64,000 nucleotides of DNA from Gordonia insulae (lineage in GTDB: Bacteria > Actinomycetota > Actinomycetes > Mycobacteriales > Mycobacteriaceae). Of this stretch, positions 1 through 8,705 are shown one piece after another; within the stretch, counting starts at the first letter, position 1; the number at the start of each line of letters is the position of its first letter. The position numbers were made by a program, and so were the translations under genes. Where the stretch lies: assembly GCF_003855095.1 (NCBI RefSeq), contig NZ_CP033972.1, positions 2,170,001 to 2,234,000 of the forward strand. The letters are read 5' to 3'. Under the pieces are notes generated by a model. The model did no database searches, had not been told where the DNA came from, and saw only the letters and a list, made by a program, of their open reading frames with translations.

Positions 1-720
1 GACGAGCGGCCAGCCCTGGTTCTCCTCGCCGATACGATCGGCGATGGGTACCCGCACGTCATCGAAGAAGACCTCGGCGAAGTGCTCGCCGCCGGTGATG
101 TCCTTCAGCGGGCGTACGGTCACCCCGGGAGCATGCGCATCGATGATCAGGTAAGTGATGCCCTTTTGCCGGGACTCCTGGGTCCCGGTGCGCACCAACG
201 TGAAGAAGACGTCCGCGTCGGTGGCGTGTGTGGTCCACACCTTCTGGCCGTTGACCACATAGAAGTCGTCCTCACGGCGGGCGGTGGTGCGTAGAGCCGG
301 GAGATCCGAACCCGCACCCGGCTCCGAATAACCCTGACACCAAATGAGGTCCTGGCGCAGCATCGGCCCGAGCCAGCGCTGCTTCTGCTCATCGGTGCCG
401 TAGGTGATGATCGTCGGCGCGACGATCCCGAGACCGGTCCCGAGCGGCGAGGGCACACGCGCCTTGGCCAGTTCTTCCTGGTAGATCACCTGTTGCGCAA
501 AGGACAGGCCCATGCCGCCGTATTCCAACGGCCAGGACGGCCCGGTCATCCGGGCGTCGTACATCCGGGCGTGGTAGGCCCGCACCCACGATTTGCGCTC
601 AGCCGGATCCCTGGGGCGCTTAGCGGGGCGATTGTCGGCGAACCACTGGCGAATCCGTGCGCGGAACTCGTCGTCGCTCTCGATCGTCATCACTGTGCCT
701 GTCTCGATCTGCTGTGTCAT
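1..720 (-). CDS. Acyl-CoA dehydrogenase, flavin-motif subunit (C-terminus cut by window edge)
   Basis: The first 240 residues of an acyl-CoA dehydrogenase that runs off the left edge; the frame is open throughout. A WCQGYSEPGAGSDL segment (about residues 127-140) and NGQKVWTTHA (157-166) form the flavin/substrate-binding middle domain of the family. The ATG at 720 has GGAG seven bases upstream and lies one base after the stop of the neighbouring ACAD gene, so the two are co-transcribed. By analogy with the other pairs here it should be the subunit without a catalytic Glu, but that part is outside the window. FAD-dependent alpha,beta-desaturation of an acyl-CoA in the cytosol is a family inference. 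Confidence 0.9.
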   Translation of the reverse strand, partial: MTQQIETGTVMTIESDDEFRARIRQWFADNRPAKRPRDPAERKSWVRAYHARMYDARMTGPSWPLEYGGMGLSFAQQVIYQEELAKARVPSPLGTGLGIVAPTIITYGTDEQKQRWLGPMLRQDLIWCQGYSEPGAGSDLPALRTTARREDDFYVVNGQKVWTTHATDADVFFTLVRTGTQESRQKGITYLIIDAHAPGVTVRPLKDITGGEHFAEVFFDDVRVPIADRIGEENQGWPLV

Positions 721-721
721 C

Positions 722-1831
722 TCACATCTCCACCAGCTCGGCGATCCGGGCGCGATGCGCCCGCGGAGCGCCGAGGACAATGTCGGAAACGGTGGCCCGG
801 CGCAGGTAGAGGTGCGCGTCGCACTCCCACGTATAGCCGATTCCACCATGGAACTGGATGTTCTCCTTGCTCGCCTTGGTGTAGGCCGCTGAACACCACG
901 CCTGAGCTGTCGACGCGGCGATCGCCGCCTCGGGATCACCGTCATCGAGCAGCGCGGCCGCGAAAAATGCTGCGGACCGACCGGATTCGATCTGCACCTT
1001 GAGGTCTGCACATCGATGCTTGATCGCCTGGAAGGAGCCGATCGGACGCTCGAACTGGACACGCATCTTCGCGTAGTCAACCGCCATGTCCAGTGCCGCA
1101 GCGGCACCACCGATCTGTTCGGCGGCCAGGGCGGCAGCGGCAAGGTCACCGGCGCGCGCGAGCGTCTGTGTGGCATCGTCACCGACCCGAACCGCCGGTA
1201 CGGCATCCAACTCGACTCGCGCGAGCGCCCGGGTCTCGTCGACGGTGGGCACCGCTTCGCGATGCAATCCGGCGGCGTCACCCGCGAGGGCGAACAGGCC
1301 TAGATCGCCATCGGTACGAGCGGCCACCAGAATGAGGTCCGCGGTCATCCCGTCGATGACGAACGCCTTGGCGCCAGACACACTCCAGCCGTCACGCGAT
1401 GCCGTGGCCGTGGCCGTGACCGCGGTGAGGTCGAACGACGGCGCGTCGTCGGCGATTGCCACGGTGGCGGTGAGTTCTCCCGCCGCGATGCGCGGTAGCC
1501 ATCGGGCCTGTGCCGCCCGGTCACCCACCGCCGTCAAGGTCTGCACCGCCAGCGCGACCGTCGAGAAATACGGTCCCACATACAGTGCGCGGCCCATCTC
1601 CTCGAGGACCACGCCCAGTTCGACCGCACCCATCCCGGCGCCGCCGAACTCCTCAGGGATCACCAGGCCCTGCAGGTCCATCTGCTCGGCCATCTGCCGC
1701 CACACGGCCTGGTCGCCCACTGCGCCCGCGATGGCGAGCTCGCGAGCCTTCTCCGTCGACGACTTCTCGCTCAGGAAGCGTCGCACCACGGCTCGGAGCT
1801 CTTCGTGGTCGTCGGTCCATCCGGTGATCAT
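722..1831 (-). CDS. Acyl-CoA dehydrogenase, catalytic-Glu subunit
   Basis: About 369 residues, slightly short for an ACAD. The C-terminal GGIGYTWE motif (about 329-336) places a Glu at the position of the catalytic base of medium-chain ACADs, while the SEPxxGSD flavin-domain motif is absent. It therefore looks like one half of a heteromeric enzyme whose partner is the next gene downstream. The start at 1831 is chosen because GGAGG sits six bases before it; in-frame ATGs at 1837 and 1867 exist but 1837 abuts the GGAGG. An operator-like 18-mer lies about 60 bases upstream (1890-1907). Confidence 0.88.
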   Translation of the reverse strand: MITGWTDDHEELRAVVRRFLSEKSSTEKARELAIAGAVGDQAVWRQMAEQMDLQGLVIPEEFGGAGMGAVELGVVLEEMGRALYVGPYFSTVALAVQTLTAVGDRAAQARWLPRIAAGELTATVAIADDAPSFDLTAVTATATASRDGWSVSGAKAFVIDGMTADLILVAARTDGDLGLFALAGDAAGLHREAVPTVDETRALARVELDAVPAVRVGDDATQTLARAGDLAAAALAAEQIGGAAAALDMAVDYAKMRVQFERPIGSFQAIKHRCADLKVQIESGRSAAFFAAALLDDGDPEAAIAASTAQAWCSAAYTKASKENIQFHGGIGYTWECDAHLYLRRATVSDIVLGAPRAHRARIAELVEM

Positions 1832-1889
1832 GGTCATCCTCCGCTGCATGGTCGGCAGGAGCGTCACCGACGCTCGAACCCTTTCAGTA

Positions 1890-1907
1890 AAATAAGTTAC
1901 CTGATTA
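1890..1907. promoter_or_regulatory. Operator-like palindrome, regulon I copy A
   Basis: AAATAAGTTACCTGATTA, which on the minus strand reads TAATCAGGTAACTTATTT and matches the near-perfect palindrome at 8649-8666 at 13 of 18 positions. It sits upstream of the two-gene ACAD operon on the minus strand. Inferred to be a repressor or activator site shared by region 1; the protein is unknown. Confidence 0.5.
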
Positions 1908-1982
1908 CGGTGCCGTTATGGAAGTGGTGACAGGCCCGAGTGAGGCACACGATTGTTCGGGGCCGACCAGGTGTCCCCGACG

Positions 1983-2795
1983 TCAGCGTCGGCGATAGCG
2001 GGGGGATCGCTTGCCGAGGAATGCCGCGACCGCCTCGGGCTGGTCTTCGGTGAATGAGGTGAAGACCTGCTGACGGTTCTCGAACTCGACCGCGGCATCG
2101 AATCCGGGCGTCTCCAGTGCCAGCCACATGCCTTGCTTCGTGAGTTCCACCGAGATCGGTGGGTTGAGCATTATCTCCGCTGCGAGTGCCATAGCGCGAT
2201 CGAGAAGCTCTCCGGCGGGCACGACATCGGTCACCAGACCGATCTCGCGGGCGTACTCGGCGGAGAACCGACGGCCCGTCAGCATCAACTCATGGGCCCG
2301 GCCCGCGCCGATCAGGCGCGGGAGGAGCCAGGACACGCCGATGTCGCATGCCGAGAACCCTGCGCGGATGAACGAGACGGCGAACACGGCCTCCGGTGCG
2401 GCGATCCGGATGTCGCTGGCGGCGACCAGGGCGAGTCCGCCACCGGCCGCCGGGCCGTTCACCGCGGCGATCACCGGTTGACGCAGCGAGTGCAACCGCT
2501 GGGCCAGTCCGGCGATCTCGCGCTGGATGACCAGCTGAGCCTGTGCGCGCCCGAGTCGATCGAGCTCATCGGCCCACCCATCGGGCGGGAGGTAACCGTT
2601 CAGATCGAGTCCGGCGCAGAACGCCCGCCCCGCCCCGGTCACGATCACCACGCGGCAGTCGGTGTCCGCCTCGACCTCGTCGAGGGCTGTGATCAGATCG
2701 CCGGTCAGTCGACGGTCAAGTGTGTTCAGCGCCTCGGGCCGACTCAGCGTGATCTGCGTGATGCCCTCGGCGGGTCGGGTGACCGATACGGTCAC
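1983..2795 (-). CDS. Enoyl-CoA hydratase/isomerase family (crotonase)
   Basis: A 270-residue crotonase-fold protein: an N-terminal region with SRPEALNTLDRRL, the oxyanion-hole segment AFCAGLDLNG and the PAAGGGLALVAASDIR turn. Such enzymes hydrate 2-enoyl-CoAs or isomerise or cleave related thioesters. The usual second catalytic Glu region reads AGFSACDIGVSW, so the exact reaction is uncertain. The start is the GTG at 2795, whose GTGA overlaps the stop of the upstream ligase by four bases; an in-frame ATG far upstream would run through the ligase. Third gene of the operon beginning at 4623. Confidence 0.88.
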   Translation of the reverse strand: MTVSVTRPAEGITQITLSRPEALNTLDRRLTGDLITALDEVEADTDCRVVIVTGAGRAFCAGLDLNGYLPPDGWADELDRLGRAQAQLVIQREIAGLAQRLHSLRQPVIAAVNGPAAGGGLALVAASDIRIAAPEAVFAVSFIRAGFSACDIGVSWLLPRLIGAGRAHELMLTGRRFSAEYAREIGLVTDVVPAGELLDRAMALAAEIMLNPPISVELTKQGMWLALETPGFDAAVEFENRQQVFTSFTEDQPEAVAAFLGKRSPRYRRR

Positions 2796-4303
2796 GCGGT
2801 GACCCCTTCTGCCGAAAGTACCTTCTTGAGCACGTTGCGCCGCACCAGTTTTCCGGTCTCGGTCCGCGGTAGCTCGGGCCAGAACCAGAACCGGTCCGGG
2901 GTCTTGCTGGATCGCAGTGACGTCTGGGCGAATTCTCTGAGGTCCGCGTCGAGAAGTTCGGCGCCGACGCGCAGCACGACGGCGGCCTCGATCCGCTGGC
3001 CCCATTCCTCGTCGGGGACACCGACGACGGCGACATCGAGCACGTCGGGATGCCGCAGCAACACCTCTTCGATCTCGGCCGGAGCGATGTTCTCGGCGCC
3101 GCGGATGATCGTGTCATCGATGCGCCCACCGATGAACAGGTAACCGTCGTCGTCGAGGTAGCCGTTGTCGCGGGTGTCGAAGAACCCGTCGTCATCGACC
3201 GCGCGCCCGATGCCCGCATATTCGGCGGACACCTGGTCACCACGGACGCAGATACGACCAGGAGCCCCGGGCGGGAGCGCAGCACCGTTCTCGTCACGAA
3301 TCTGGATCTCGACGGTGGGCAGTACCTTGCCGACCGATGCCAGGCGGGCCCGGATGTGCGGCTCATCCGAGGCATACGCGTCCCGGTGATCCTCGGGCCC
3401 GAGGACCGCGACGGTCGAGCTGGTCTCGGTCAGGCCGTAGGCGTTGACGAAACCCACCTCCGGCCAGGCGAGCAGCGCCTTCTCGATCACGGCCGCCGGC
3501 ATCGGAGCGCCGCCGTAGGCAAGCGACCGCAGCGTGGGCACCGAACCGTCGACACCGTCGCCGATGGCCTCGATCACCCGCGACAACATGGTGGGCACGA
3601 CCAGGGCGTTGGTGACACCCTCGGTCCGGACCGTGTCGAGCCACTGCGTCGGATCGAACTGCTCCAGGACTATCGTGCGGCGTCCGCCGTAGAGGTTGGA
3701 GATGACGTTGGCGACCGCGGCGATGTGGTAAGGCGGCACGCTCACCAGAGCGGCATCGTCCTCGTCAGCATTCATGAACTCCACCGACCCGAGCACATAG
3801 GACACCAGGTTCGAATGCCGGAGCAGAACACCCTTGGGCTCCGACGTCGTCCCGCTCGTGTAGATCACCACGGCCGGCCCGTCATCGAGGATGACGTCGG
3901 GCTCGGCAGGATCGCCGTCGGCAGCGGTGGACTGCAGCCACTCCCCCATGGTCTGCGCCGACAGTCCGGCCGCACGCAGATGGGCCACACCGGTCTCGTC
4001 GCCGATGCCGATGGCGCGTGGATGTTTGGCGAGCAACCCCGTCAGCTGGTCGTCGCCGAGGCGATAGTTCAGCGGAACCAGCGGCACCCCGGCAAAGGCG
4101 GCGGCAAACATCGCCACCGGGAACGCCGGCCCGTTCGGACCCAGGTAGACCACCGAATCCACGCCGGCGGCACGGATGGCCGCAGCCCCGGTCAGCGCCC
4201 GGGCGCGCAGATCGGACGCAGTGAATCCGGACGCTCGGCGGCCGACAACAACACGATCGCCGAATCCGTCGGCGGCCATGTCCAGCAGCATCGAAAGGCG
4301 CAC
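2792..4303 (-). CDS. Acyl-CoA synthetase (AMP-forming, ANL superfamily)
   Basis: A full-length 503-residue adenylate-forming ligase that activates a carboxylic acid with ATP and CoA. The phosphate-binding loop YTSGTTSEPKG is at about 148-158 and the C-terminal domain ends with TETGKLVRRN, whose Lys (about 485) is the usual adenylation lysine. It starts 14 bases after the small upstream gene and overlaps the hydratase gene by four bases. Substrate unknown. Confidence 0.9.
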   Translation of the reverse strand: MRLSMLLDMAADGFGDRVVVGRRASGFTASDLRARALTGAAAIRAAGVDSVVYLGPNGPAFPVAMFAAAFAGVPLVPLNYRLGDDQLTGLLAKHPRAIGIGDETGVAHLRAAGLSAQTMGEWLQSTAADGDPAEPDVILDDGPAVVIYTSGTTSEPKGVLLRHSNLVSYVLGSVEFMNADEDDAALVSVPPYHIAAVANVISNLYGGRRTIVLEQFDPTQWLDTVRTEGVTNALVVPTMLSRVIEAIGDGVDGSVPTLRSLAYGGAPMPAAVIEKALLAWPEVGFVNAYGLTETSSTVAVLGPEDHRDAYASDEPHIRARLASVGKVLPTVEIQIRDENGAALPPGAPGRICVRGDQVSAEYAGIGRAVDDDGFFDTRDNGYLDDDGYLFIGGRIDDTIIRGAENIAPAEIEEVLLRHPDVLDVAVVGVPDEEWGQRIEAAVVLRVGAELLDADLREFAQTSLRSSKTPDRFWFWPELPRTETGKLVRRNVLKKVLSAEGVTA

Positions 4304-4317
4304 GATTCCGATTCCCC

Positions 4318-4623
4318 TCAGTCCGACGCCGGGAGCGGTTTGGCCTGGGCGGTGACGAGGAGTTCCCCGTTGAGCGCCAACGAGCCCTCACCCGGTTTGG
4401 TGCATAGCACCTCGATCACATCGGCGGAATCGACATATCGCTTGCCGATCAGCGTTCCGTTCATCTGTGCCGGATCGGCCTTCGCCTCCGGTGCGGCTTG
4501 GCCCTTCTCGACCATCGGGGCGCCGCCACAGGTCAACTCGACGTCGCCGTCGGGCACTCGTGTGATGATCACGTTCGTTGTGTCGACGGCACTTGCCAGT
4601 GCCAGTCCCACTCGCAGCTTCAC
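4318..4623 (-). CDS. Small conserved-type protein of unknown function, first gene of a ligase operon
   Basis: A 101-residue protein I cannot assign. It begins MKLRVG-like (GTG start) and has a TNVIITRVPDGDVELTCGGAPM segment followed by a second half rich in beta-type residues with one more Cys (VLCTKPGEG). No signal peptide or membrane segment. The GTG at 4623 is preferred over an upstream ATG at 4686 because AGGAG lies eight bases before it and the longer form would overlap the previous gene. Its position directly ahead of the ligase and hydratase suggests a role in the same pathway, perhaps as a binding or scaffold subunit; that is a guess. Confidence 0.7.
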   Translation of the reverse strand: MKLRVGLALASAVDTTNVIITRVPDGDVELTCGGAPMVEKGQAAPEAKADPAQMNGTLIGKRYVDSADVIEVLCTKPGEGSLALNGELLVTAQAKPLPASD

Positions 4624-4685
4624 TTCGTCAACTCCTAGCCGTCGAAAGTCTGTCGGATGTCCTCCAGAGTGACGACGATAACACA

Positions 4686-6278
4686 TTAATCCGTTAGATG
4701 AATAGACTGATTCGTCCCAGCGCGGAGCTGCTGCCGGAGTGGCGCCTTCTGCACCTTGCCGACCGCCGTCCGCGGCAGCGTGGACACCGTGCGGATCACC
4801 TCGGGTGTCTTCTGGCGCGCCACTCCCGCAAGCCGGAAGTGGTCGCCCACTTCGTCGATGGTCAGGCGCTCCGCGCCTTCGCGTAGCACTACGAAGACCG
4901 CGACCCGCTCCCCGTACACCGGGTCCGGCGCTCCCACCGCGGCGACCTCGCCGACCTTGGGATGCGTGGACACCACGTCCTCGACCTCACGCGATGAGAT
5001 GTTCTCGCCGCCGCGGACGATGATGTCCTTCTTCCGGTCCGTCACCGTCAGATAACCGTCGCGGTCGACGTTGCCGACGTCCCCGGTGCGAAACCAGCCG
5101 TCATCGGTGAAAGCCTCGGCCGTCAGTTCCGATCTCAGGTAGCCGGCGAAGAGCTCGGTCCCCCGGCTCAGGATCTCGCCGTCGATTCCCGGTGCGACGT
5201 CGCGACCGAGGTCGTCGACGATCCTGACCTCGTTGCCCGGCTGGATACGGCCGTCGGTCTGGGTGCGTTTGCCGATCGGATCGTCGGGCGACCCGCCCGC
5301 GATGGTCGGATGCTCGCTCAAACCGTAGGCACGGAAAGCCGCGATGCCGGCTGCGTCGGCGCGCTCGACGAGTGCTGCCGGCACCGACGCGCCGCCCACG
5401 AGGTAGCCACGCAGGGTCGCAAGCACGACCTCGCCGCGCTCTTGCGCGTCCAGGAGCCCGGACAGATGGATCGGGGCCCCGGCCGTCGACGTCACCGCGT
5501 ACTCGTCGATCAGCTCCGCCGCTTGAACGGGGTTCCAGACGTCCATCAGTACGGTGGGTGTCGCATGGATCAGTATCCGGAGCAGCCCATTGGCGGCCGC
5601 AACGTGTCCGGAGGGGAACACACTGAGGTGCGAGGAGTCCGGACCGGCCCCGTCGGCCACCACCGGCGACAGTGTGTCGGCGATGAGTGAGCGATGGGTG
5701 TGCTTGACCCCCTTGGGATCCGAGGTGGTTCCCGAGGTGTAGACGAGCAGGGCGATGTCGTCGGGCTCAGCGGGGTCCTCGCCCTCCCGCCAGTCGGCGG
5801 CGGTGTCCTCCCAGCCGATCGCACCGGATGGGATGTCGTCGCCGACGACCACTACTGTGCCGACCGACTTCACCGCACCGGCGTCGATGAGCGCGGATGC
5901 CACCAGACGGCCTTTGACCCGCGCCGCCAGGACCACCACCGTCGCTCCCGAGTCACGCAGGATGAACTCGACCTCACGGGGTCCGTAGATGGGCACGATC
6001 GGCAGGACAGTTGCGCCCACCAGGAACGTCGCGGCCTGGATGACGAGTCCTTCGTACCAGTTCGGCAGCTGCAGGGCCACGACGTCGCCGCGCCCGATCC
6101 CGATGGACTGCAGCCAGGCCGCCCGGGACACCGCGTCGCATCCCAGCATCCCGATGGTGCTGCGATACGGTCGTTCGTCGCTGACCACCACCACGTGTCC
6201 GCCAGGATGCCGAGCAGCAGCGTTCCGCGCCGCAGAGCCGATCGTGAGGACCGATGGCGATGGACCTGCGGTCGTCAT
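4686..6278 (-). CDS. Acyl-CoA synthetase (AMP-forming)
   Basis: 530 residues from the ATG at 6278, which overlaps the stop of the preceding ligase as ATGA; a longer in-frame extension to 6419 lies wholly inside that gene and is rejected. Phosphate-binding motif YTSGTTSDPKG, hinge region TDRKKDIIVRGGENIS and a C-terminal PRTAVGKVQK with the adenylation Lys are all present. Third gene of the operon starting at 8552; two consecutive ligases suggest either two acid substrates or a heteromeric activity. Confidence 0.9.
   Translation of the reverse strand: MTTAGPSPSVLTIGSAARNAAARHPGGHVVVVSDERPYRSTIGMLGCDAVSRAAWLQSIGIGRGDVVALQLPNWYEGLVIQAATFLVGATVLPIVPIYGPREVEFILRDSGATVVVLAARVKGRLVASALIDAGAVKSVGTVVVVGDDIPSGAIGWEDTAADWREGEDPAEPDDIALLVYTSGTTSDPKGVKHTHRSLIADTLSPVVADGAGPDSSHLSVFPSGHVAAANGLLRILIHATPTVLMDVWNPVQAAELIDEYAVTSTAGAPIHLSGLLDAQERGEVVLATLRGYLVGGASVPAALVERADAAGIAAFRAYGLSEHPTIAGGSPDDPIGKRTQTDGRIQPGNEVRIVDDLGRDVAPGIDGEILSRGTELFAGYLRSELTAEAFTDDGWFRTGDVGNVDRDGYLTVTDRKKDIIVRGGENISSREVEDVVSTHPKVGEVAAVGAPDPVYGERVAVFVVLREGAERLTIDEVGDHFRLAGVARQKTPEVIRTVSTLPRTAVGKVQKAPLRQQLRAGTNQSIHLTD
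4687..4704. promoter_or_regulatory. Operator-like palindrome, regulon I copy B
   Basis: TAATCCGTTAGATGAATA, matching the 8649-8666 palindrome at 14 of 18 positions. It overlaps the stop codon of the upstream ligase and lies 64 bases before the GTG of the small protein gene at 4623, so it would control the three-gene operon 4623-1983. Confidence 0.5.
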
Positions 6279-7786
6279 GCCGAGATCGACGTAGCCATGT
6301 CGGCTGCGATGACGTCGAGCAGATCCATCCGGCTGACCTTGGACGAAGGAGTTCGGGGCAAGGCATCGACAACGGCGATGTGCACCGGCACCTCGTAGGG
6401 CAGCAGATGCTGGCGGCACAGCCCGTCGAGCTCTTTGGCCAGGGCTGCCCGATCGGTGCCGGCCTCGGCGGGCTCGAGCTCGACGCCCGCCACCGGCACC
6501 TGGCCGAGGCGGTCATCGGGCCTGGGCGCCACCGCCGCCTCATGCACTGAAGGGTGCTGCTCGAGCACCTTACGGACCGTGTCGGGATGGACCTTGAAAC
6601 CACCGCGCACGATCGCGTCGTCGGCCCGGCCGCGTATCCACAGGAATCCGTCGGCATCCACCACCGCGAGGTCACTGGTCCGCAGCCAACTGTCGGCCCC
6701 GACCGGCGACTGAGCGGTTCGGATCTCGAGCCGTCCCTGCTCACCAGCCGGGATCTCGGCCCCGTTCTCATCGGTGACCCGCAGCGTCACCCCGGGCAGG
6801 GGGCGGCCCGCGCTGCCCGCCTTCGACTCCCACCACTTCTCGTGGAGTGCTTTTGTCCAGTACGCGACCGCACCGGCGAATTCCGTGGCGCCGTAGGTCG
6901 GGAGCACTCGAATCCCGTAGGTCTCCAGGAAGTCGTCGATCAGTTCAGGCGGACAGAAGGTCGTACCGGTGGTGACCACCTCGATTCCGTCGAGCTGGTC
7001 GGCCGTCACGCCTGCATTGAGAATGGAACGCAGCGCCGCCGGAACCAGACCGGTCGCCTTTGGCCGATGCCGCGTGATGACCCGCAGCCAGGGCTCCAGC
7101 GCGAATTTGGTCATGAGAACGATGCGCCTGCCGGCAAACAGCGGACCCAGCGCTCCCCAGAAGCCACCGATGTGCACCAGTGGGGTCGAGACGATGCTGA
7201 CTCCGCGACGGAACAACGAATCCGTCGGCGGCGCCGGCACACTTGTGGAGATGGCGGTGTCGAACTGCTTCTCACGCAGCAACACCCGCTTGGGCGGGCC
7301 CGTGGTTCCAGAGGTCAGCATCTCGACGATCACGCCGGGCGAGATGTCGGATTGCCGCGCCGCGCGAACCTCGCGGTCGTCGAACACCTGCACCGCATCG
7401 GTGCCCAACGCCAGTACCAGCGCATCGCCGGCGGACTCCCGCACCCCGTCACCCGCGAGTGCGGTTGCCGTTCCGACCACGACCGGCACGTCAGCCCTGG
7501 CGATGTCGGCACTCAGCCGTTCCGGCGGCTGCAGGGAACTGAACGTCACGATGCATCGTCGTCGTGCGATGAGCGACAACAGGACCGCCACGCACTCGGG
7601 CCGGTTCTCCAGGATCAACCCGACCCGGGTGCCCTCACCGTGGCCGTACTCGCCCAGCACAGAGTCCAGTGAGCGGTCGATACCCTGCAGAGTTCCCCAG
7701 GTGGTCCATGACTCCTCGAACTCGATCGCCTCCGCGTCGGCCGGGGCGTTGTCGAGGAGCTCCGCGAATCGCGATCGGCTGTCCAT
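6275..7786 (-). CDS. Acyl-CoA synthetase (AMP-forming)
   Basis: 503 residues starting at the ATG at 7786, one base after the stop of the hydratase gene. The phosphate loop reads TSGTTGPPKRV, with Arg replacing the usual Gly after PK, and the C-terminal lysine region reads PRTPSSKVSR. Both departures are mild, so it is probably an active ligase of unknown acid specificity. Middle gene of the operon hydratase - ligase - ligase. Confidence 0.88.
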   Translation of the reverse strand: MDSRSRFAELLDNAPADAEAIEFEESWTTWGTLQGIDRSLDSVLGEYGHGEGTRVGLILENRPECVAVLLSLIARRRCIVTFSSLQPPERLSADIARADVPVVVGTATALAGDGVRESAGDALVLALGTDAVQVFDDREVRAARQSDISPGVIVEMLTSGTTGPPKRVLLREKQFDTAISTSVPAPPTDSLFRRGVSIVSTPLVHIGGFWGALGPLFAGRRIVLMTKFALEPWLRVITRHRPKATGLVPAALRSILNAGVTADQLDGIEVVTTGTTFCPPELIDDFLETYGIRVLPTYGATEFAGAVAYWTKALHEKWWESKAGSAGRPLPGVTLRVTDENGAEIPAGEQGRLEIRTAQSPVGADSWLRTSDLAVVDADGFLWIRGRADDAIVRGGFKVHPDTVRKVLEQHPSVHEAAVAPRPDDRLGQVPVAGVELEPAEAGTDRAALAKELDGLCRQHLLPYEVPVHIAVVDALPRTPSSKVSRMDLLDVIAADMATSISA

Positions 7787-7787
7787 G

Positions 7788-8552
7788 TCAGCGGCCCTTC
7801 CACACTGGCGCACGCTTCTCGGCGAACGCGGTGGCGCCCTCGCGGGCATCCTCGGAGGTCATCACCGGCCCGATGAGCTCCATCTGTTTGGCCCATCCCT
7901 CATCGATGGTCCAGTCCGAAGACGATCGGGCGATCTGCTTGGTCACCGCAACTGCAAGCGGGCCATTCGCGGCGATGGCCGACGCCAGCTCGACAGCACC
8001 GTCGAGCGCGCCGCCGGGAGGCGTGAGTCGGTTCACCAGGCCGAGGGCGGCAGCGCGCTCGGCACTGATCGGATCGCCCGTGAGCAGCAACTCGAGGGCG
8101 ACGGCCTGTGGAATGCGCTGCGGGAGCAACATGGCGGCGCCTGCGCCGGCGACCAGAGCTCGTTTCACCTCGGGCACGCCGAGTTTCGCGTTCTCGGCAG
8201 CGACGACCATGTCGCAGGCGAGCAGCAGTTCGAAGCCACCGGCCACGGCCCAGCCCTCGACAGCTCCGATCAAAGGTTTACGCGGCGGCGCCTGAGTGAT
8301 CCCGCCGAGCCCGCGACCTTCCACGACCGGGCTCTCCCCCCTCAGGAATGCCTTGAGATCCATCCCCGAACAGAAGGTGCCGCCCGCACCGGTGAGGACA
8401 CCGACGCGGAGTTCGTCACTCTCCTCCAGTTCGTCGATCGCGGCGGCGATTCCCTCGGCGACCGCACCGTTGAGTGCGTTCTTGGCCTCGGGCCGGTTGA
8501 TGGTGATCACCTGTACGCCGTCGCGGCGTTCGACAACAACCTCGTCTGACAT
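7788..8552 (-). CDS. Enoyl-CoA hydratase/isomerase family (crotonase)
   Basis: 254 residues from the ATG at 8552 (GAGG five bases upstream). Typical crotonase landmarks: INRPEAKNALN near the N-terminus, the oxyanion-hole segment TFCSGMDLKAF, AVAGGFELLLACDMVV and a VPEVKR segment carrying the usual first catalytic Glu. In-frame ATGs at 8618 and 8639 exist, but they add a Arg/Pro/Glu-rich tail not typical of the family and have weaker ribosome sites. First gene of a three-gene operon, divergent from an ACAD gene with a shared operator between them. Confidence 0.88.
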   Translation of the reverse strand: MSDEVVVERRDGVQVITINRPEAKNALNGAVAEGIAAAIDELEESDELRVGVLTGAGGTFCSGMDLKAFLRGESPVVEGRGLGGITQAPPRKPLIGAVEGWAVAGGFELLLACDMVVAAENAKLGVPEVKRALVAGAGAAMLLPQRIPQAVALELLLTGDPISAERAAALGLVNRLTPPGGALDGAVELASAIAANGPLAVAVTKQIARSSSDWTIDEGWAKQMELIGPVMTSEDAREGATAFAEKRAPVWKGR

Positions 8553-8648
8553 CTCGTCCTCGTCTTCGGTCGGATCGGCCGGTCTTGCCGGCGCGGCGTC
8601 CCGGCGATGGGTCGCCATGGGGTCTCTTCGCATCAGCACACTAGCACA

Positions 8649-8666
8649 TAATCAGTTTAATGATTA
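8649..8666. promoter_or_regulatory. Operator-like palindrome, regulon I copy C (best copy)
   Basis: TAATCAGTTTAATGATTA, with six-base arms TAATCA and TGATTA that are exact inverted repeats. It lies in the divergent promoter region between the hydratase-ligase operon (minus) and the ACAD-SDR operon (plus), 40 bases before the ACAD ATG. It is the reference copy of the regulon I site. Confidence 0.6.
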
Positions 8667-8705
8667 AGCTGTCTTGGTACCTGATCTTCGGAGAGGAAAA
8701 CAAGC

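Noticed and set aside
3050..4672. A 540-codon open frame on the plus strand opposite a ligase gene
   Set aside because: It is the antisense of the strongly conserved ligase at 2792-4303, has no ribosome site and no recognisable domain; GC-rich DNA produces such frames.
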